Positions 1 to 9,916 are shown, counted from the first letter of the stretch. The stretch: 64,000 bases of DNA from Xanthomonas phaseoli pv. phaseoli (GCA_022749655.1 CP094243.1:5125419-5189418), one strand, 5' to 3'. Notes: generated from the letters alone by a model not told the origin. Made by a program: numbers and translations.

Positions 1-209
1 GCGCGCGCGTGCCTGCCACGCGGCGCGCCGCCCCTGATGCGTGTGCGTGCGCCGTCATGGCGCATTGCGTGCCGCTGGAGAGACCTGGGCGGTTAGGTAG
101 CGGTGGACGCTTGTGCCCTCTCGCGTCGGGCGCTGTTGGCGCGGCAGCGTGCCGGCAGGATGCAGCGCGGTCCCCGCACACAGAGGGCGTTTCAAGATCG
201 GCATGCGGA
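1..209. other. Window edge downstream of pcaG, no gene called
   Basis: In related Xanthomonas the pca operon continues from pcaG into pcaB. An ATG on the minus strand at 58 opens a frame to the window edge (it begins MTAHAHASGAARR), but 19 codons are too few to identify. A 49-codon minus-strand frame (204 down to 55, starting MPILKRP) overlaps that ATG by ATGA and resembles nothing I recognise. Either could be the broken start of pcaB. This is inferred from operon order only. Confidence 0.3.
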
Positions 210-773
210 TCAATAGCGGAAGAACACCGTTTCCGCGTCGCCCTGCATGTGGATGTCCCAGGTGTAGGCACCACCTGGAAGCGGCTGGGCCAGCAAGGTG
301 GCGCGCCGCTCGGCCGGCACCAGCGCCAGGATCGGGTCGCTGCCCAGCTGCGGGTCGTCGGCGAAATACAGCCGCGTCGACACCGCGCGCAACAGGCCGC
401 GCATGAACACCAGCACCGTCAGATGCGCCGCCTGCTGCTTGCCGTCCGGGCCATCCACCCTGCCCGGCTTGATGGTGCTGAAGGAAAAACGCCCGTGCGC
501 GTCGGTGGGCACGCGGCCCCAGCCGTCGAAGCTGGGGTCGTGCGCCTGGCAGCGAGGGTCGGCCGCATGCGCATAGATGCCGGCAGCATCGGCTTGCCAC
601 ACTTCCAGCACCGCATCGGCCACGGGCGCGCCGGCACCATCGAAGATGCAACCGCTGATCTGCACCTGCGCGCCCGCGGCCTGCGCAGGTGCGATCTGTT
701 GGCGATACAGCGGCTCCAAGCCAAGCCGGTAATACGGGCCGACGGTTTGCGACGGCGTTGCATGCAGGCTCAT
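210..773 (-). CDS. pcaG: Protocatechuate 3,4-dioxygenase alpha subunit
   Basis: Alpha subunit of the enzyme that opens the ring of protocatechuate between its two hydroxyls to give 3-carboxy-cis,cis-muconate, the first step of the protocatechuate branch of the beta-ketoadipate pathway. The 187-aa protein starts MSLHATPSQTVGPYYRLGL. The TVGPYY segment and the following beta-sandwich (VQISGCIFDGAGAPVADAVL, EVWQADAAGIYAH) are typical of the family. The iron ligands of the beta subunit (tyrosines and HxH) are absent, as expected for PcaG: the corresponding stretch reads AAHLTVLVFMRGLL. Its start lies 4 bp after the pcaH stop, so the two subunits are co-translated. The frame is intact. Confidence 0.95.
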   Translation of the reverse strand: MSLHATPSQTVGPYYRLGLEPLYRQQIAPAQAAGAQVQISGCIFDGAGAPVADAVLEVWQADAAGIYAHAADPRCQAHDPSFDGWGRVPTDAHGRFSFSTIKPGRVDGPDGKQQAAHLTVLVFMRGLLRAVSTRLYFADDPQLGSDPILALVPAERRATLLAQPLPGGAYTWDIHMQGDAETVFFRY

Positions 774-777
774 CGTG

Positions 778-1515
778 TCACTCCCAGACCGTTTGCTTGC
801 GACCGCGCAAGACGATGTCGAAGCGGTACGCCAATGCGTATTCGCTGACCGCATTTTCCCAGTCGAAACTGGACACCATGCGTTCACGCGCCAACGCATC
901 GTCGACGCAGTTGTAGATGGGGTCTTGCGCCAGCAGCGGGTCGCCGGGGAAGTACATCTGGGTGACCAGCCGCTGCCCGATGCCATCGCCGTGCAACGAA
1001 AAATGGATGTGCGCCGGCCGCCAGGCGTTGTAGTGATTGCGCCACGGATACGCGCCCGGCTTGATGGTCTTGAAACTGTAGCGGCCGTGCGCATCGGTCA
1101 GCACCTGGCCGGTGCCGCGGAAGTTGGGGTCCAGCGGTGCGTCGTGCTGGTCGCCAGCGTGCTGGTAGCGGCCGGCCGCATTGCATTGCCACACTTCAAC
1201 GATGCTGTCGCGGACCGGCCTGCCGTTTTCGTCGAGCACGCGGCCGGAGACGATGATGCGCTCGCCCAGCGGCGCGCCACTGAAACCGGCAGTGAGATCG
1301 GCCGCGTGCGCGCCCAGCGTAAGCCGGTCCAGGCGCGGGCCGGTGACTTCCGACAGCGTGACCGGCAGGTCGATCGGCGCACGCGTGGGCCCGCGCAGGG
1401 TGGTGGAGGCGTATGCCGGATGCAGGTAGGCCGGCTGCGTACCGGGCCGGCTGCGGCGGTAACCGAGCAGCGGTTCGGCGGCGATGGCAGGTTGCTCAGC
1501 GGTGGGATCGCGCAT
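778..1515 (-). CDS. pcaH: Protocatechuate 3,4-dioxygenase beta subunit
   Basis: Catalytic iron-binding subunit of protocatechuate 3,4-dioxygenase, forming the (alpha-beta)n enzyme with PcaG. The 245-aa protein carries the four expected non-haem Fe(III) ligands: Tyr117 (in CNAAGRYQH), Tyr162 (in NHYNAW), and His169 and His171 in AHIHF. The N-terminal region LHPAYASTTLRGPTRAP is the usual PcaH lead-in to the core. The gene follows pcaF in the operon order pcaI-J-F-H-G. The length matches the family and there is no frameshift. Cytoplasmic. Confidence 0.96.
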   Translation of the reverse strand: MRDPTAEQPAIAAEPLLGYRRSRPGTQPAYLHPAYASTTLRGPTRAPIDLPVTLSEVTGPRLDRLTLGAHAADLTAGFSGAPLGERIIVSGRVLDENGRPVRDSIVEVWQCNAAGRYQHAGDQHDAPLDPNFRGTGQVLTDAHGRYSFKTIKPGAYPWRNHYNAWRPAHIHFSLHGDGIGQRLVTQMYFPGDPLLAQDPIYNCVDDALARERMVSSFDWENAVSEYALAYRFDIVLRGRKQTVWE

Positions 1516-1593
1516 CTTGAATCTCCGTCGGCAGCAAGACGACTAGAACGACATGGGTGCGAGGCAAGGACGAGGGAGGTTGCAACGGCCGGT

Positions 1594-2802
1594 TCACAGG
1601 CGCTCGATCGCCAACGCCACGCCCTGCCCCACGCCGATGCACATGCTGGCCAGCCCGCGCCGCCCGTTGCCCGCCTCCAGCTGCCGCAGCAAGGTCAGCG
1701 CCAGCCGCGCGCCGCTCATGCCGAGCGGATGCCCAAGCGCAATGGCGCCACCGTTGGCATTGACGTGTGCGGCATCGTCGGCCAGGCCCAATGCACGCGT
1801 GCAGGCCAGCGCCTGCGCAGCGAAGGCTTCATTGAGTTCGATCGCATCGAACTGCGCGATGCGCAGGTTCAGGCGCGCCAGCAGACGCTCGGTGGCCGGC
1901 ACCGGGCCGATGCCCATGTACGCCGGCTCCACGCCCGCCGAGGCGAACCCCAGCACGCGCGCACGCGGCGTCAGCCGATGCGTCTGCACGGCCTGCGCCG
2001 AGGCCAGCAGCAAGGCGGCGGCGCCATCGTTGAGACCGGAGGCATTGCCGGCCGTCACGGTACCGGGCTGGCGGAACACCGGTTTGAGCTTGGCCAACAT
2101 CTCGGCGGTGGTGTTGGGCCGCGGCGCTTCATCGTGTTCGACGGTGGAGGCATCGCCGCCCTTGCGCGCGGCCACGGCCACCGGGGTGATTTCGCCATCG
2201 AAAAAGCCGGCCGCCTGCGCCGCGGCTGCGCGCTGCTGGCTACGCAGGGCAAACGCATCCTGGTCTTGGCGCGCGATGGCGTACCGCTGCGCCACGTTCT
2301 CTGCCGTTTCGCCCATCAATTCGGTGCCATAGACGGCTTGCAGGCGCGGATTGATGAAGCGCCAGCCCATGGTGGTGTCTTCCAGCTGCTGGGTGCGAGC
2401 GAAGGCGCCGTCGGCCTTGCCCATCACCCAGGGTGCGCGCGACATCGATTCGACACCGCCGGCGATGGCAAGATCCAGTTCGCCGGCACGAATGCCGCGC
2501 GCCACCGTGCCGATCGCGTCCAAGCCCGACCCGCACAGACGATTGAGCGTGCTGCCCGGCACAGAGGGCGGCAAGCCGGCCAGCAACAGGCTCATCCGCG
2601 CGACATTGCGATTGTCTTCGCCGGCCTGGTTGGCGCAGCCCAGGTACACATCGTCGATTGCGGCCGGCTCCAGCTGCGGATGCCGCGCCAGCAACGCGGC
2701 GATCGGCACTGCGCCCAGGTCGTCGGCGCGCACGCTGGACAAGGCGCCACCGTAACGGCCGATCGGCGTGCGGATGCCATCGACCAGGTACACCTCGCTC
2801 AT
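1594..2802 (-). CDS. pcaF: Beta-ketoadipyl-CoA thiolase
   Basis: Cleaves beta-ketoadipyl-CoA to succinyl-CoA and acetyl-CoA, the last step of the beta-ketoadipate pathway. The 402-aa protein starts [19 protein letters not shown]. It has the nucleophilic Cys90 in [10 protein letters not shown], the NEAFAAQAL segment, the catalytic His in GHPLGMSG, and the C-terminal Cys in SMCIGVGQG. The ATG overlaps the pcaJ stop as ATGA, so translation is coupled to the upstream CoA-transferase. The start is fixed by that overlap. Frame intact. Confidence 0.95.
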   Translation of the reverse strand: MSEVYLVDGIRTPIGRYGGALSSVRADDLGAVPIAALLARHPQLEPAAIDDVYLGCANQAGEDNRNVARMSLLLAGLPPSVPGSTLNRLCGSGLDAIGTVARGIRAGELDLAIAGGVESMSRAPWVMGKADGAFARTQQLEDTTMGWRFINPRLQAVYGTELMGETAENVAQRYAIARQDQDAFALRSQQRAAAAQAAGFFDGEITPVAVAARKGGDASTVEHDEAPRPNTTAEMLAKLKPVFRQPGTVTAGNASGLNDGAAALLLASAQAVQTHRLTPRARVLGFASAGVEPAYMGIGPVPATERLLARLNLRIAQFDAIELNEAFAAQALACTRALGLADDAAHVNANGGAIALGHPLGMSGARLALTLLRQLEAGNGRRGLASMCIGVGQGVALAIERL

Positions 2803-3583
2803 GCCTGGGCTCCCGCTGCCTGCGCGCCATGCGCCGCATCGGTGCGCGCCTGCAGCGCGCGCAGGGCGTCCAGCTCGGCACTGCTGGGCGGCGTGGTGTA
2901 TGCAAGGTCGGCGGCGAACCGGATCGGCCACCCGGTCGCCGCGCTGACCTGCTCGCGCGTGGTGCCGGGGTGCAACGAGGTCACGGTGAGTTCGCAGGTC
3001 ACGGGGTCCGGCTCCATCACGCACAGGTCGGTGACGACCACGGTCGGGCCGGCGCCGGGCAGGCCGGCGCGCGCGCATCGCCCCCGTCCAGATGCCCGAC
3101 CGTGGTGATGAAGTCCAAACTCGAAACGAAGCTGCGTGTGGATTGGCGCATGATGATGAACACCTGCTTGGCGCTGGCTGCGATTTCCGGCGCGCCGCCG
3201 GCGCCGGGCAGGCGTGTTTTCGGCGCATCGTAGGAGCCAATCACGGTGGTATTGAGGTTGGCGTGCCGATCGATCTGCGCCGCCCCCAGAAAGCCCACAT
3301 CCACGCGCCCGCCCTGCAACCAGTAACGGAAGATCTCTGGCGTGGAGACCACGGTGTCGGCGGTTTCGGCCAGCTCGCCGTCGCCGATCGACAACGGCAA
3401 CACCTGCGGGCGCGCACCGATCGGGCCGGATTCGTAGATCAAGGTGACGTCGGGCGCATGCGTAAGCCGCGCCAGATTGGCGGCAGTGGACGGCAAGCCG
3501 ATGCCGACAAAACACACCGCGCCATCGGGCAGGCGACGCGCAGCGGCCACCGTCATCATTTCGTTGGTGCTGTAGGCGCTCAT
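2799..3583 (-). pseudogene. pcaJ: 3-oxoadipate CoA-transferase beta subunit, frameshifted here
   Basis: Beta subunit of succinyl-CoA:3-oxoadipate CoA-transferase, which activates beta-ketoadipate for PcaF. The start MSAYSTNEMMTVAAARRLP overlaps the pcaI stop as ATGA. The N-terminal half has GIGLPSTAANLA and the catalytic Glu region YESGPIGARP. After [16 protein letters not shown] the frame runs off in a GC dinucleotide tract (about 3067-3077). The correct C-terminus ([16 protein letters not shown] to AQAAGAQA) continues in another frame to 2799. One extra GC unit, or one lost base, in that tract explains the break. The sequence on both sides is normal, so a slippage or sequencing indel is likelier than decay. 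Confidence 0.88.
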
Positions 3584-4444
3584 GCGGCCACCTGCTGCTG
3601 CGACTGTGCATACACGCGCTGAAAACCGGCGAAGTCGTCGGTGTCGAGAATATGCGCCTGGATCCAGGCCTGGAACGTCGCACGGTCGCGCGCGATCGCA
3701 TCCCAGGCCAGATAGAACCGGTTGTCGCGCGCGTAATAGCCATGCGCATACGAGGGCGCGGCGCCACCGGGCACCACGCAGACCGCGTCGACAACCCAAC
3801 GCGGCAGGATGCAGGCATTGGGTGGCGCATCGAGGCTGTCGACGATCTCTTCCACCGTCACGATCACCTTGCGCGCTGCCAGCGCGGCCTCTTTCTGCAC
3901 ACCCAGAATGCCCCACAGCAACACGTTGCCGCGGCGATCGGCCTGCTGGGCGTGGATCACCGTGACATCGGGATTGACGGCCGGCGAGGTGGGCCAGTGT
4001 CTGGCCGGTATACGGGCACTGCAGGAACCTGATGCTGTCGTTGACGCGCGGCAGATCCGAACCGACATACCCGCGCAGCACTGCAAACGGCAGCCCCGAC
4101 GCACCGGCCACGTAGGCATTGGCCATATCGGCGTGACTGTGTTCGCGAATCTGCAGCGGCTGCGGCCAGGCGTGTTCCACTGCATCGCGCAACCGGTGCA
4201 ACGAGCCGACGCCGGGATTGCCGCCCCAGGAAAACCGCAGCGCTGTCGCGCAGCCGGCGCCGATCAACTGGTCGTAGATCAGGTCCGGCGTCATGCGCAC
4301 CAGACGCAGCGCGCGCTTGCGCTGGCGAATGACTTCGTGCCCGGCCGCATGCGGAATCAGATGGGTGAAGCCTTCCATCGCCACGCAGTCGCCATCGGCG
4401 ATCAGCTGCGACACCGCGTCGGCGAGAGCGACGATTTCGGCCAT
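3580..4444 (-). pseudogene. pcaI: 3-oxoadipate CoA-transferase alpha subunit, frameshifted here
   Basis: Alpha subunit of 3-oxoadipate CoA-transferase, partner of PcaJ. It begins MAEIVALADAVSQLIADGD and has the family segments EGFTHLIPHAAGHEVIR and FSWGGNPGVGSLHR. Near 3991-3993, in a GGG run on the plus strand, the frame changes by one base. The N-terminal frame reads PYTGQTLAHL and the continuation reads TSPAVNPDVTVIHAQQADRR through to the end at 3580. Removing one base from that run restores a full-length protein of about 287 aa. First gene of pcaIJFHG, divergent from vanA. Confidence 0.88.
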
Positions 4445-4520
4445 TGCGTTCCCTTCAGCACAGCGAGCGTGGGGTCACGGTAGCGGCGCAGCCGACGGGA
4501 CGGTCAATCCGATAATCGGT

Positions 4521-4530
4521 GATTCGAATC
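4521..4530. promoter_or_regulatory. Palindrome in the pcaI/vanA divergent promoter region
   Basis: GATTCGAATC is a perfect 10-bp palindrome, followed by CGATATTCG. It lies about 77 bp upstream of pcaI in the 252-bp divergent spacer shared with vanA. It could be the site of a pca-operon regulator, but I cannot match it to a known consensus. Confidence 0.35.
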
Positions 4531-4580
4531 GATATTCGCACAATTTCGCCAGACCGGTGGCGCACCCATATTGTCTCCGG

Positions 4581-4588
4581 TGTATACA
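4581..4588. promoter_or_regulatory. Putative VanR-type (GntR) operator
   Basis: TGTATACA is a perfect palindrome about 110 bp upstream of the vanA start. The GntR family, which includes the vanillate repressor VanR, commonly recognises TGTATACA-like sites, so control of vanAB by a VanR is plausible. No vanR gene is visible in the window. Confidence 0.4.
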
Positions 4589-4696
4589 TAACTTCGCTCG
4601 CAAGCAGACGCCAGCTTTGCGATGCGCGCTAACTAGCCGCAGGCCGGCGCGAGCCCCGTCGCGTCCAGGTTGCCTACATACCCAGGAGTCACGGTC

Positions 4697-5774
4697 ATGT
4701 CGCAGTCCAAGCCGCTGTTTCCCCTCAACGCGTGGTACGCCGTTGCCTGGGACCATGAGATCAAGCACGTGCTCAGCCCGCGCAAGCTCTGCAACCTGGA
4801 CGTGGTGGTCTACCGCACCACCGCCGGCACAGTCGTTGCGCTCGAAGACGCGTGCTGGCATCGGCTGGTGCCGTTGTCGATGGGCAAGCTGCGCGGCGAC
4901 GATGTGGTGTGCGGCTATCACGGGCTGGTCTACAACACGCAGGGGCGCTGCGTGCACATGCCCTCGCAGGACACCATCAATCCCTCGGGCCTGCGTACGC
5001 AGCTTCCTGGTGGCCGAAAAACACCGCTACGTCTGGATCTGGCCGGGCGACCCGGCCAAGGCCGATACGCGCCTGATCCCCGACCTGCATTGGTCGCACG
5101 ATCCGGCCTGGGCCGGCGATGGCCGTACCATCCACGCCAAGTGCGACTATCGGCTGGTGCTGGACAACCTGATGGACCTGACCCACGAGACCTTCGTGCA
5201 CGGCTCCAGCATCGGCCAGGACGAAGTGGCCGAAGCGCCATTCGATGTGGTGCATGGCGATCGCAGCGTCATCGTGTCGCGCTGGATGCGCAATATCGAC
5301 CCGCCGCCGTTCTGGGCCAGCCAGATCGCCCGCCACCTGGACTACCGCGGCAAGGTCGATCGCTGGCAAATCATCCGTTTCGAGGCGCCCTCCACCATCG
5401 CCATCGATGTGGGCGTGGCCATCGCCGGCACCGGCGCGCCCGAGGGCGATCGCAGCCAGGGCGTCAACGGCTACGTGCTCAACACCATCACTCCCGAAAC
5501 CGACACCACCTGCCATTACTTCTGGGCGTTCATGCGCAACTACGCGCTGCACGACCAGTCGCTGACCACGCTCACCCGCGAGGGCGTAACAGGCGTCTTC
5601 GGCGAAGACGAAGCAGTGCTGGAAGCGCAGCAACGCGCCATCGATGCGCACCCGGATCACACCTTCTACAACCTTAACGTCGATGCCGGCGGCATGTGGG
5701 CGCGACGCGTGATCGACCGCCTGATCGCGCAGGAACAACGCGCGCAGGATCTGTCGTTGCGCATGGTGGGCTGA
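4697..5774 (+). pseudogene. vanA: Vanillate O-demethylase oxygenase subunit, frameshifted here
   Basis: Rieske non-haem iron oxygenase that demethylates vanillate to protocatechuate, feeding the adjacent pca operon. The start ATG (MSQSKPLFPLNAWYAVAW) has AGGAG eight bases upstream. The Rieske cluster ligands are C53-W-H55 and C72-G-Y-H75. The mononuclear iron site lies in DNLMDLTHETFVHGSS. After QDTINPS the frame shifts at a GGG run (4987-4989): with one G removed the protein continues as ACVRSFLVAEKHRYVWIWPG to the stop at 5774. Both halves are normal, so a one-base insertion in the run is likely a sequencing artefact. Forms an operon with vanB, about 100 bp downstream. Confidence 0.92.
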
Positions 5775-5874
5775 GCACGTCGCATGCGGACCGCCCTGTC
5801 ATCGATCACAGCGACGCATTGCAGCCCCGTCACAGCCGGCGCCGGCCCACAGACCTCATTGCCTGGAGCCCTTC

Positions 5875-6858
5875 ATGCGTAAAGACACCCAGTGGCATCG
5901 CGCCCGCGTGGTCAGTATTGCCGACGCCTGCCCGGGCGTGCGCGAAATCGTGCTCGATCCCGGTACCGCCGCGCGCAGCTTCGAGGTGGGCAGCCACGTG
6001 GATTTCCGTTTGCAGTTGCATGGCCGCGACGATGTGCGCTCGTATTCGTTGATGGGCGAACCGCGTGCCGATGGGTACTACCAGATCGCAGTGCGGCAAA
6101 TGCCCGACAGCCGCGGCGGCTCGCTGCAGATGTGGGCGCTTGCGCCGGGCGACGTGGTGGAGATGTCCCCGCCCAGCAACAACTTCGCGCTGGACGAAAG
6201 CGGCGAGGAAATCCTGCTGATCGCCGGCGGTATCGGCATCACCCCGATCATCGGCATGGCGCAGCGGCTGGCGCGCCGGCATCGCGCGTTTCGTCTGCTG
6301 TACGCCGGCCGCTCGCGCAGCGCAATGGCGTATGTCGACACGCTGGAAGCACTGCTGGGCGAACGTTTGCAATTGCAATGCGACGACAGCGCCGGCCCGC
6401 CGGATCTGGCTGCCGAACTGGCGCGCCTGTCGCCCAATGCCGAGGTGTATGTGTGCGGCCCGCTGGGCATGCTCGAAGCGGTGCGCCAGCACTGGCACGC
6501 CGCCGGACGGCCACGTGCGCGCCTGCACTTCGAAACCTTCGGCAATAGCGGGCGGGTGCCTGCGCAGGCGTTCGTGGTGAAGTTGCCGGAGCTGGGCCTG
6601 GAAGTGCCGGTGGCTGAAAACGAATCGATGCTGGACGCATTGGCCGATGCCGGGGTGGAGCTGATCGCCGAGTGCCGCCGTGGCGAATGCGGTTTGTGTG
6701 CAGTGGACGTGCTGGACAGCTCCGCCGATATCGACCACCGCGACGTGTTCTTCAGCGACGAGCAGCGCCGGGAGAATCGCAAGCTGTGTGCCTGCGTGTC
6801 GCGTGCGGTAGGCGGCAGCATCAGCATCGATACTGGCTATCGCAGCGCGCTGGGCTGA
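5875..6858 (+). CDS. vanB: Vanillate O-demethylase reductase subunit
   Basis: Electron-transfer partner of VanA: passes electrons from NAD(P)H through flavin and a plant-type [2Fe-2S] cluster to the Rieske oxygenase. The 327-aa protein has the flavin-binding RSYSLMGEP motif, the pyridine-nucleotide motif GGIGITPI, and a C-terminal ferredoxin domain with CRRGECGLC plus a fourth Cys in KLCACVS. This ferredoxin-reductase domain order is that of VanB-type class IA reductases. Intact and same strand as vanA. Confidence 0.95.
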   Translation: MRKDTQWHRARVVSIADACPGVREIVLDPGTAARSFEVGSHVDFRLQLHGRDDVRSYSLMGEPRADGYYQIAVRQMPDSRGGSLQMWALAPGDVVEMSPPSNNFALDESGEEILLIAGGIGITPIIGMAQRLARRHRAFRLLYAGRSRSAMAYVDTLEALLGERLQLQCDDSAGPPDLAAELARLSPNAEVYVCGPLGMLEAVRQHWHAAGRPRARLHFETFGNSGRVPAQAFVVKLPELGLEVPVAENESMLDALADAGVELIAECRRGECGLCAVDVLDSSADIDHRDVFFSDEQRRENRKLCACVSRAVGGSISIDTGYRSALG

Positions 6859-6866
6859 ATCCGGCC

Positions 6867-6885
6867 GGCCAGCCGTTTGGCGGCC
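6867..6885 (+). terminator. Hairpin after vanB
   Basis: GGCCAGCC and GGCGGCC form a 7-bp GC-rich stem with one bulged A and a GTTT loop, 9 bp after the vanB stop. No U-tract follows, so it is only a possible terminator. Confidence 0.4.
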
Positions 6886-7281
6886 AGCCACTCCTGCGTG
6901 TTCACATCTCGCCGGGGTGCAGCGGCAGGCGCACATCGCTGCGCGTATCGTCTGGCGGCTGCGGTTGATACTGGGCTTCAGCGAGGAACGCGTTTGCGGC
7001 GCCCGCGTTGCATCGGCTAACCCACTGCCGTGTCCACGCATGCTGGCAACTTTCTCGTTGGCGCTTCAGCAGCACACATCGAAGGCGATAATTCTTACCA
7101 AGCCCTGGCCGAGCCTGCCGGGCAATCGGATGCGTCCAGGAACGCAAAGCCTGGGCGCAGCGCATCCGGCAATCGTCAAGCGTGCACCGCTTCAGGCCGA
7201 TGTTCGCCCGCAAGCCCATGTCGCGCGCTGCGTGCACGCTGCCGTGTTTGCATCCTCACGCGTATGCGCGATCATCTGCGC
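6886..7281. other. Intergenic region between vanB and glpR
   Basis: About 400 bp with no convincing gene. Short frames here have no recognisable product. It must contain the glpR promoter, but no clear -35/-10 pair stands out. Confidence 0.5.
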
Positions 7282-8091
7282 ATGGAGTCGACTCACTACA
7301 GGACTGTCCCGGCGCCGGCATTGAACCCGCGCCAGGAGCAATTGGTGGCGCTGGTGCGGCAGCAGGGCTTTGCCGAGGTCGAAGGTTTGGCCACACGCTT
7401 CGAGGTGACGCCGCAGACCATCCGGCGCGATCTGACCCTGCTCTGCGATGCGGGCGTGCTGCGCCGCTATCACGGCGGCGTCAGCATGCCCTCCAGCGTG
7501 GAGAATCTGGCCTATACCGCACGCAAGGCGCTGCAGGCCCGCGAAAAACAGCACATCGCCGCACGTGTCGCGCGCTTCATTCCCGACGATGCCTCGCTGT
7601 TCATCAACCTGGGGACCACCAACGAAGAAGTCGCACGCGCGTTGCTGCAGCACCGCGGACTCCGGGTGATCACCAACAATCTCAACGTGGCGGTGATGCT
7701 CAGCGCCAACCCCAGCTTCGAGGTGATCGTGGCCGGCGGTGTGGTGCGCGGGCGCGACCAGGGCGTGACCGGCGAGGCGACGGTGGAGCTGATCCGCCAG
7801 TTCAAGGTGGATTTCGGGGTGATCGGCATTTCCGGCATCGATCTGGACGGCACCCTGCTGGATTTCGATTACCAGGAAGTGCGGGTGGCGCAGGCCATCA
7901 TCGAGCACTCGCGGCACGTGCTGCTGGCCGCCGATCACAGCAAATTCGGCCGCAACGCCATGGTGCGGCTGGGCGCACTTGCACAGGTGCACGACTGGTT
8001 CACCGACCGGCCGCCGCCGCAGGAGCTGGCGAGTGTGCTGGCCGAGGCCGGTACCCGGGTGCATCTGGCGGACGCGGACGAAATCGACTGA
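7282..8091 (+). CDS. glpR: Glycerol-3-phosphate regulon repressor, DeoR family
   Basis: DeoR-type transcription factor expected to repress glp genes until glycerol-3-phosphate binds. The N-terminal winged helix reads LNPRQEQLVALVRQQGFAEV then FEVTPQTIRRDLTLLCDAG, the DeoR signature, and RRYHGGVSMPS follows. The C-terminal sensor domain has INLGTTNEEVARAL and GVIGISGIDLDGTLLDFDY. I chose the ATG at 7282 (269 aa). An in-frame ATG at 7264 is also possible, and neither has a strong ribosome-binding site. It lies immediately upstream of glpD, glpF and glpK on the same strand. Confidence 0.9.
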   Translation: MESTHYRTVPAPALNPRQEQLVALVRQQGFAEVEGLATRFEVTPQTIRRDLTLLCDAGVLRRYHGGVSMPSSVENLAYTARKALQAREKQHIAARVARFIPDDASLFINLGTTNEEVARALLQHRGLRVITNNLNVAVMLSANPSFEVIVAGGVVRGRDQGVTGEATVELIRQFKVDFGVIGISGIDLDGTLLDFDYQEVRVAQAIIEHSRHVLLAADHSKFGRNAMVRLGALAQVHDWFTDRPPPQELASVLAEAGTRVHLADADEID

Positions 8092-8247
8092 GGCCGATGT
8101 TCGTTTTTGATCGTTTTTATGCGATGGCCGCCAAGAACCACCGAGTTCGCCAAATAAACCGTATTTAATCCCTGTTTCCACAGCCGATTTGCGTGCCTGT
8201 CCCTGGTCGCGTTGGCGCCAACCATCTTCACGCCGCCGCAAGGTTCG

Positions 8248-8270
8248 ATGTTCGAATATGTTCGAACATG
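8248..8270. promoter_or_regulatory. Putative GlpR operator upstream of glpD
   Basis: The core ATGTTCGAACAT (8258-8269) is a perfect 12-bp palindrome, and a third half-site ATGTTCG sits at 8248-8254. E. coli GlpR operators contain ATGTTCG half-sites, so this fits a GlpR box in the glpD promoter. Another ATGTTCG half-site lies at 8097, just after the glpR stop. Confidence 0.6.
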
Positions 8271-8311
8271 ACAACAGGTTCGCTCGTCAGCGCGCCCGGA
8301 CGGAGGCACCG

Positions 8312-9825
8312 ATGGGCGAGATGTACGATCTTCTGGTAATCGGCGGCGGCATCAACGGGGTCGGCATTGCCCGTGACGCGGCCGGGCGCGGTTTGTCGGT
8401 GTGCCTGTGCGAGCAGGACGACCTGGCCGCGCACACCAGCAGCGCCAGTACCAAGCTCATTCACGGCGGCCTGCGCTATCTGGAGCAGTACGAATTCGCG
8501 CTGGTCGGCAAGGCACTGGCCGAGCGCGAAGTATTGCTGCGACTGGCCCCGCACATCATCTGGCCGTTGCGCTTCCTGCTGCCCCACCAACCGCACCTGC
8601 GCCCGGCCTGGATGATTCGCGCCGGGCTATTCCTGTACGACCATCTGGGCGGCAGCAAGCGCAGCCTGCCGCGCTCGCGCCGGCTATCGCTGCGGACGCA
8701 CCCGGTCGGTGCGCCGCTGCAGGAGTCGCTGCGCACCGGCTTCGTGTATTCGGACGCCTGGGTGCAGGATGCGCGGCTGGTGGTGCTCAACGCCATGGAC
8801 GCCGCCAGGCGCGGTGCCAAGATCCACACCCGCACGCGTTGCGTCGGTGCGTGGCGCGATGCGGGCTTCTGGTATGCCGAGCTCGAAGACCGCCAGGGCC
8901 GCCGCCGCACGGTGCAGGCGCGCGCGCTCGCCAATGCGGCCGGCCCCTGGGCGGTGTCGTTCCTGGACACCGTCGCCGCGGTGCCGCACGAACACGCGCT
9001 GCGGCTGGTCAAGGGTAGCCATATCGTGGTGCCCAAGCTGTTCGATCACGACCATGCATACATCTTCCAGCAACCGGATCGGCGCATCGTGTTCGCCATC
9101 CCCTACGAGCACGACTTCACCTTGATCGGCACCACCGACGTGGACTACGAGGCCGACCCCGCCGCGCCGAAGATCGATGCGGCCGAAGTGCAATATCTGT
9201 GCGATGCGGTGAACCTGTATTTCCAGCAGCAGATCTCCCCGCCGATGTGGTGTGGAACTACAGCGGCGTGCGCCCGTTGCTGGACGACGCCGAAGACAAC
9301 GCAGCCGAAGTGACCCGCGATTACCAGCTGGAAGTGGTCACCGAGGGTGCGCCGTTGCTCAACGTGTTCGGCGGCAAGCTCACCACTTATCGCAAGCTGG
9401 CCGAAGAGGCGGTGGACCGGCTGACCCACGCGCTGGGCGCACGCAAGCCGGCGTGGACCGCGCGTGGCGAAGCATTACCGGGCGGCGAGCAGCGCGATAT
9501 CGCCAGCTTGCTGGAACGCGTCGGCCGCGCGCGCCCCTGGCTACCGGCAGCGACCGCGCAGCGGCTGGTGCGCAATTACGGCACCTGCGCCGAGCAGCTG
9601 CTTGGCGATGCGCAAAGCCTGGCCGATCTGGGCACGCACTTCGGCGCGGACCTGTATCAGGCCGAGGTGGATTACCTGCGTGAACACGAATGGGCGGTGG
9701 CTGCCGACGATATTCTGTGGCGGCGCAGCAAGCTCGGCCTGCGGATCGATGCGGCCGCGCGGCAGCGCCTGAAAGACTATCTGCAGGCGCAACCGATCCG
9801 GCAACGCGACGTCGTTTCTGCTTGA
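8312..9825 (+). pseudogene. glpD: Aerobic glycerol-3-phosphate dehydrogenase, frameshifted here
   Basis: Membrane-associated flavoenzyme oxidising glycerol-3-phosphate to dihydroxyacetone phosphate and passing electrons to quinone. The start MGEMYDLLVIGGGINGVGI has GGAGG five bases upstream. The N-terminus shows the FAD dinucleotide fold GGGINGVGIARDAAGRG, then STKLIHGGLRYLEQYEF. At a CCCC run (9237-9240) one C is missing: the frame reads QQISPPMWCG instead of continuing as ADVVWNYSGVRPLLDD, which is found in the next frame. That frame carries LLNVFGGKLTTYRKLAEEAV to 9825. Adding one C gives a normal-length GlpD of about 504 aa. Confidence 0.92.
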
Positions 9826-9916
9826 ACACACCGCGTTGTCGGCGAGGACGGGTCGTCCGGCAACGTATTACGGCGCTTCAGCCAGCATCACCCAAGTCAC
9901 GTGGAGGGCACCCCAG

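Noticed and set aside
775..3108. A 777-codon plus-strand frame opposite pcaH and pcaF
   Set aside because: Antisense shadow; the minus-strand pca genes have full catalytic motifs.
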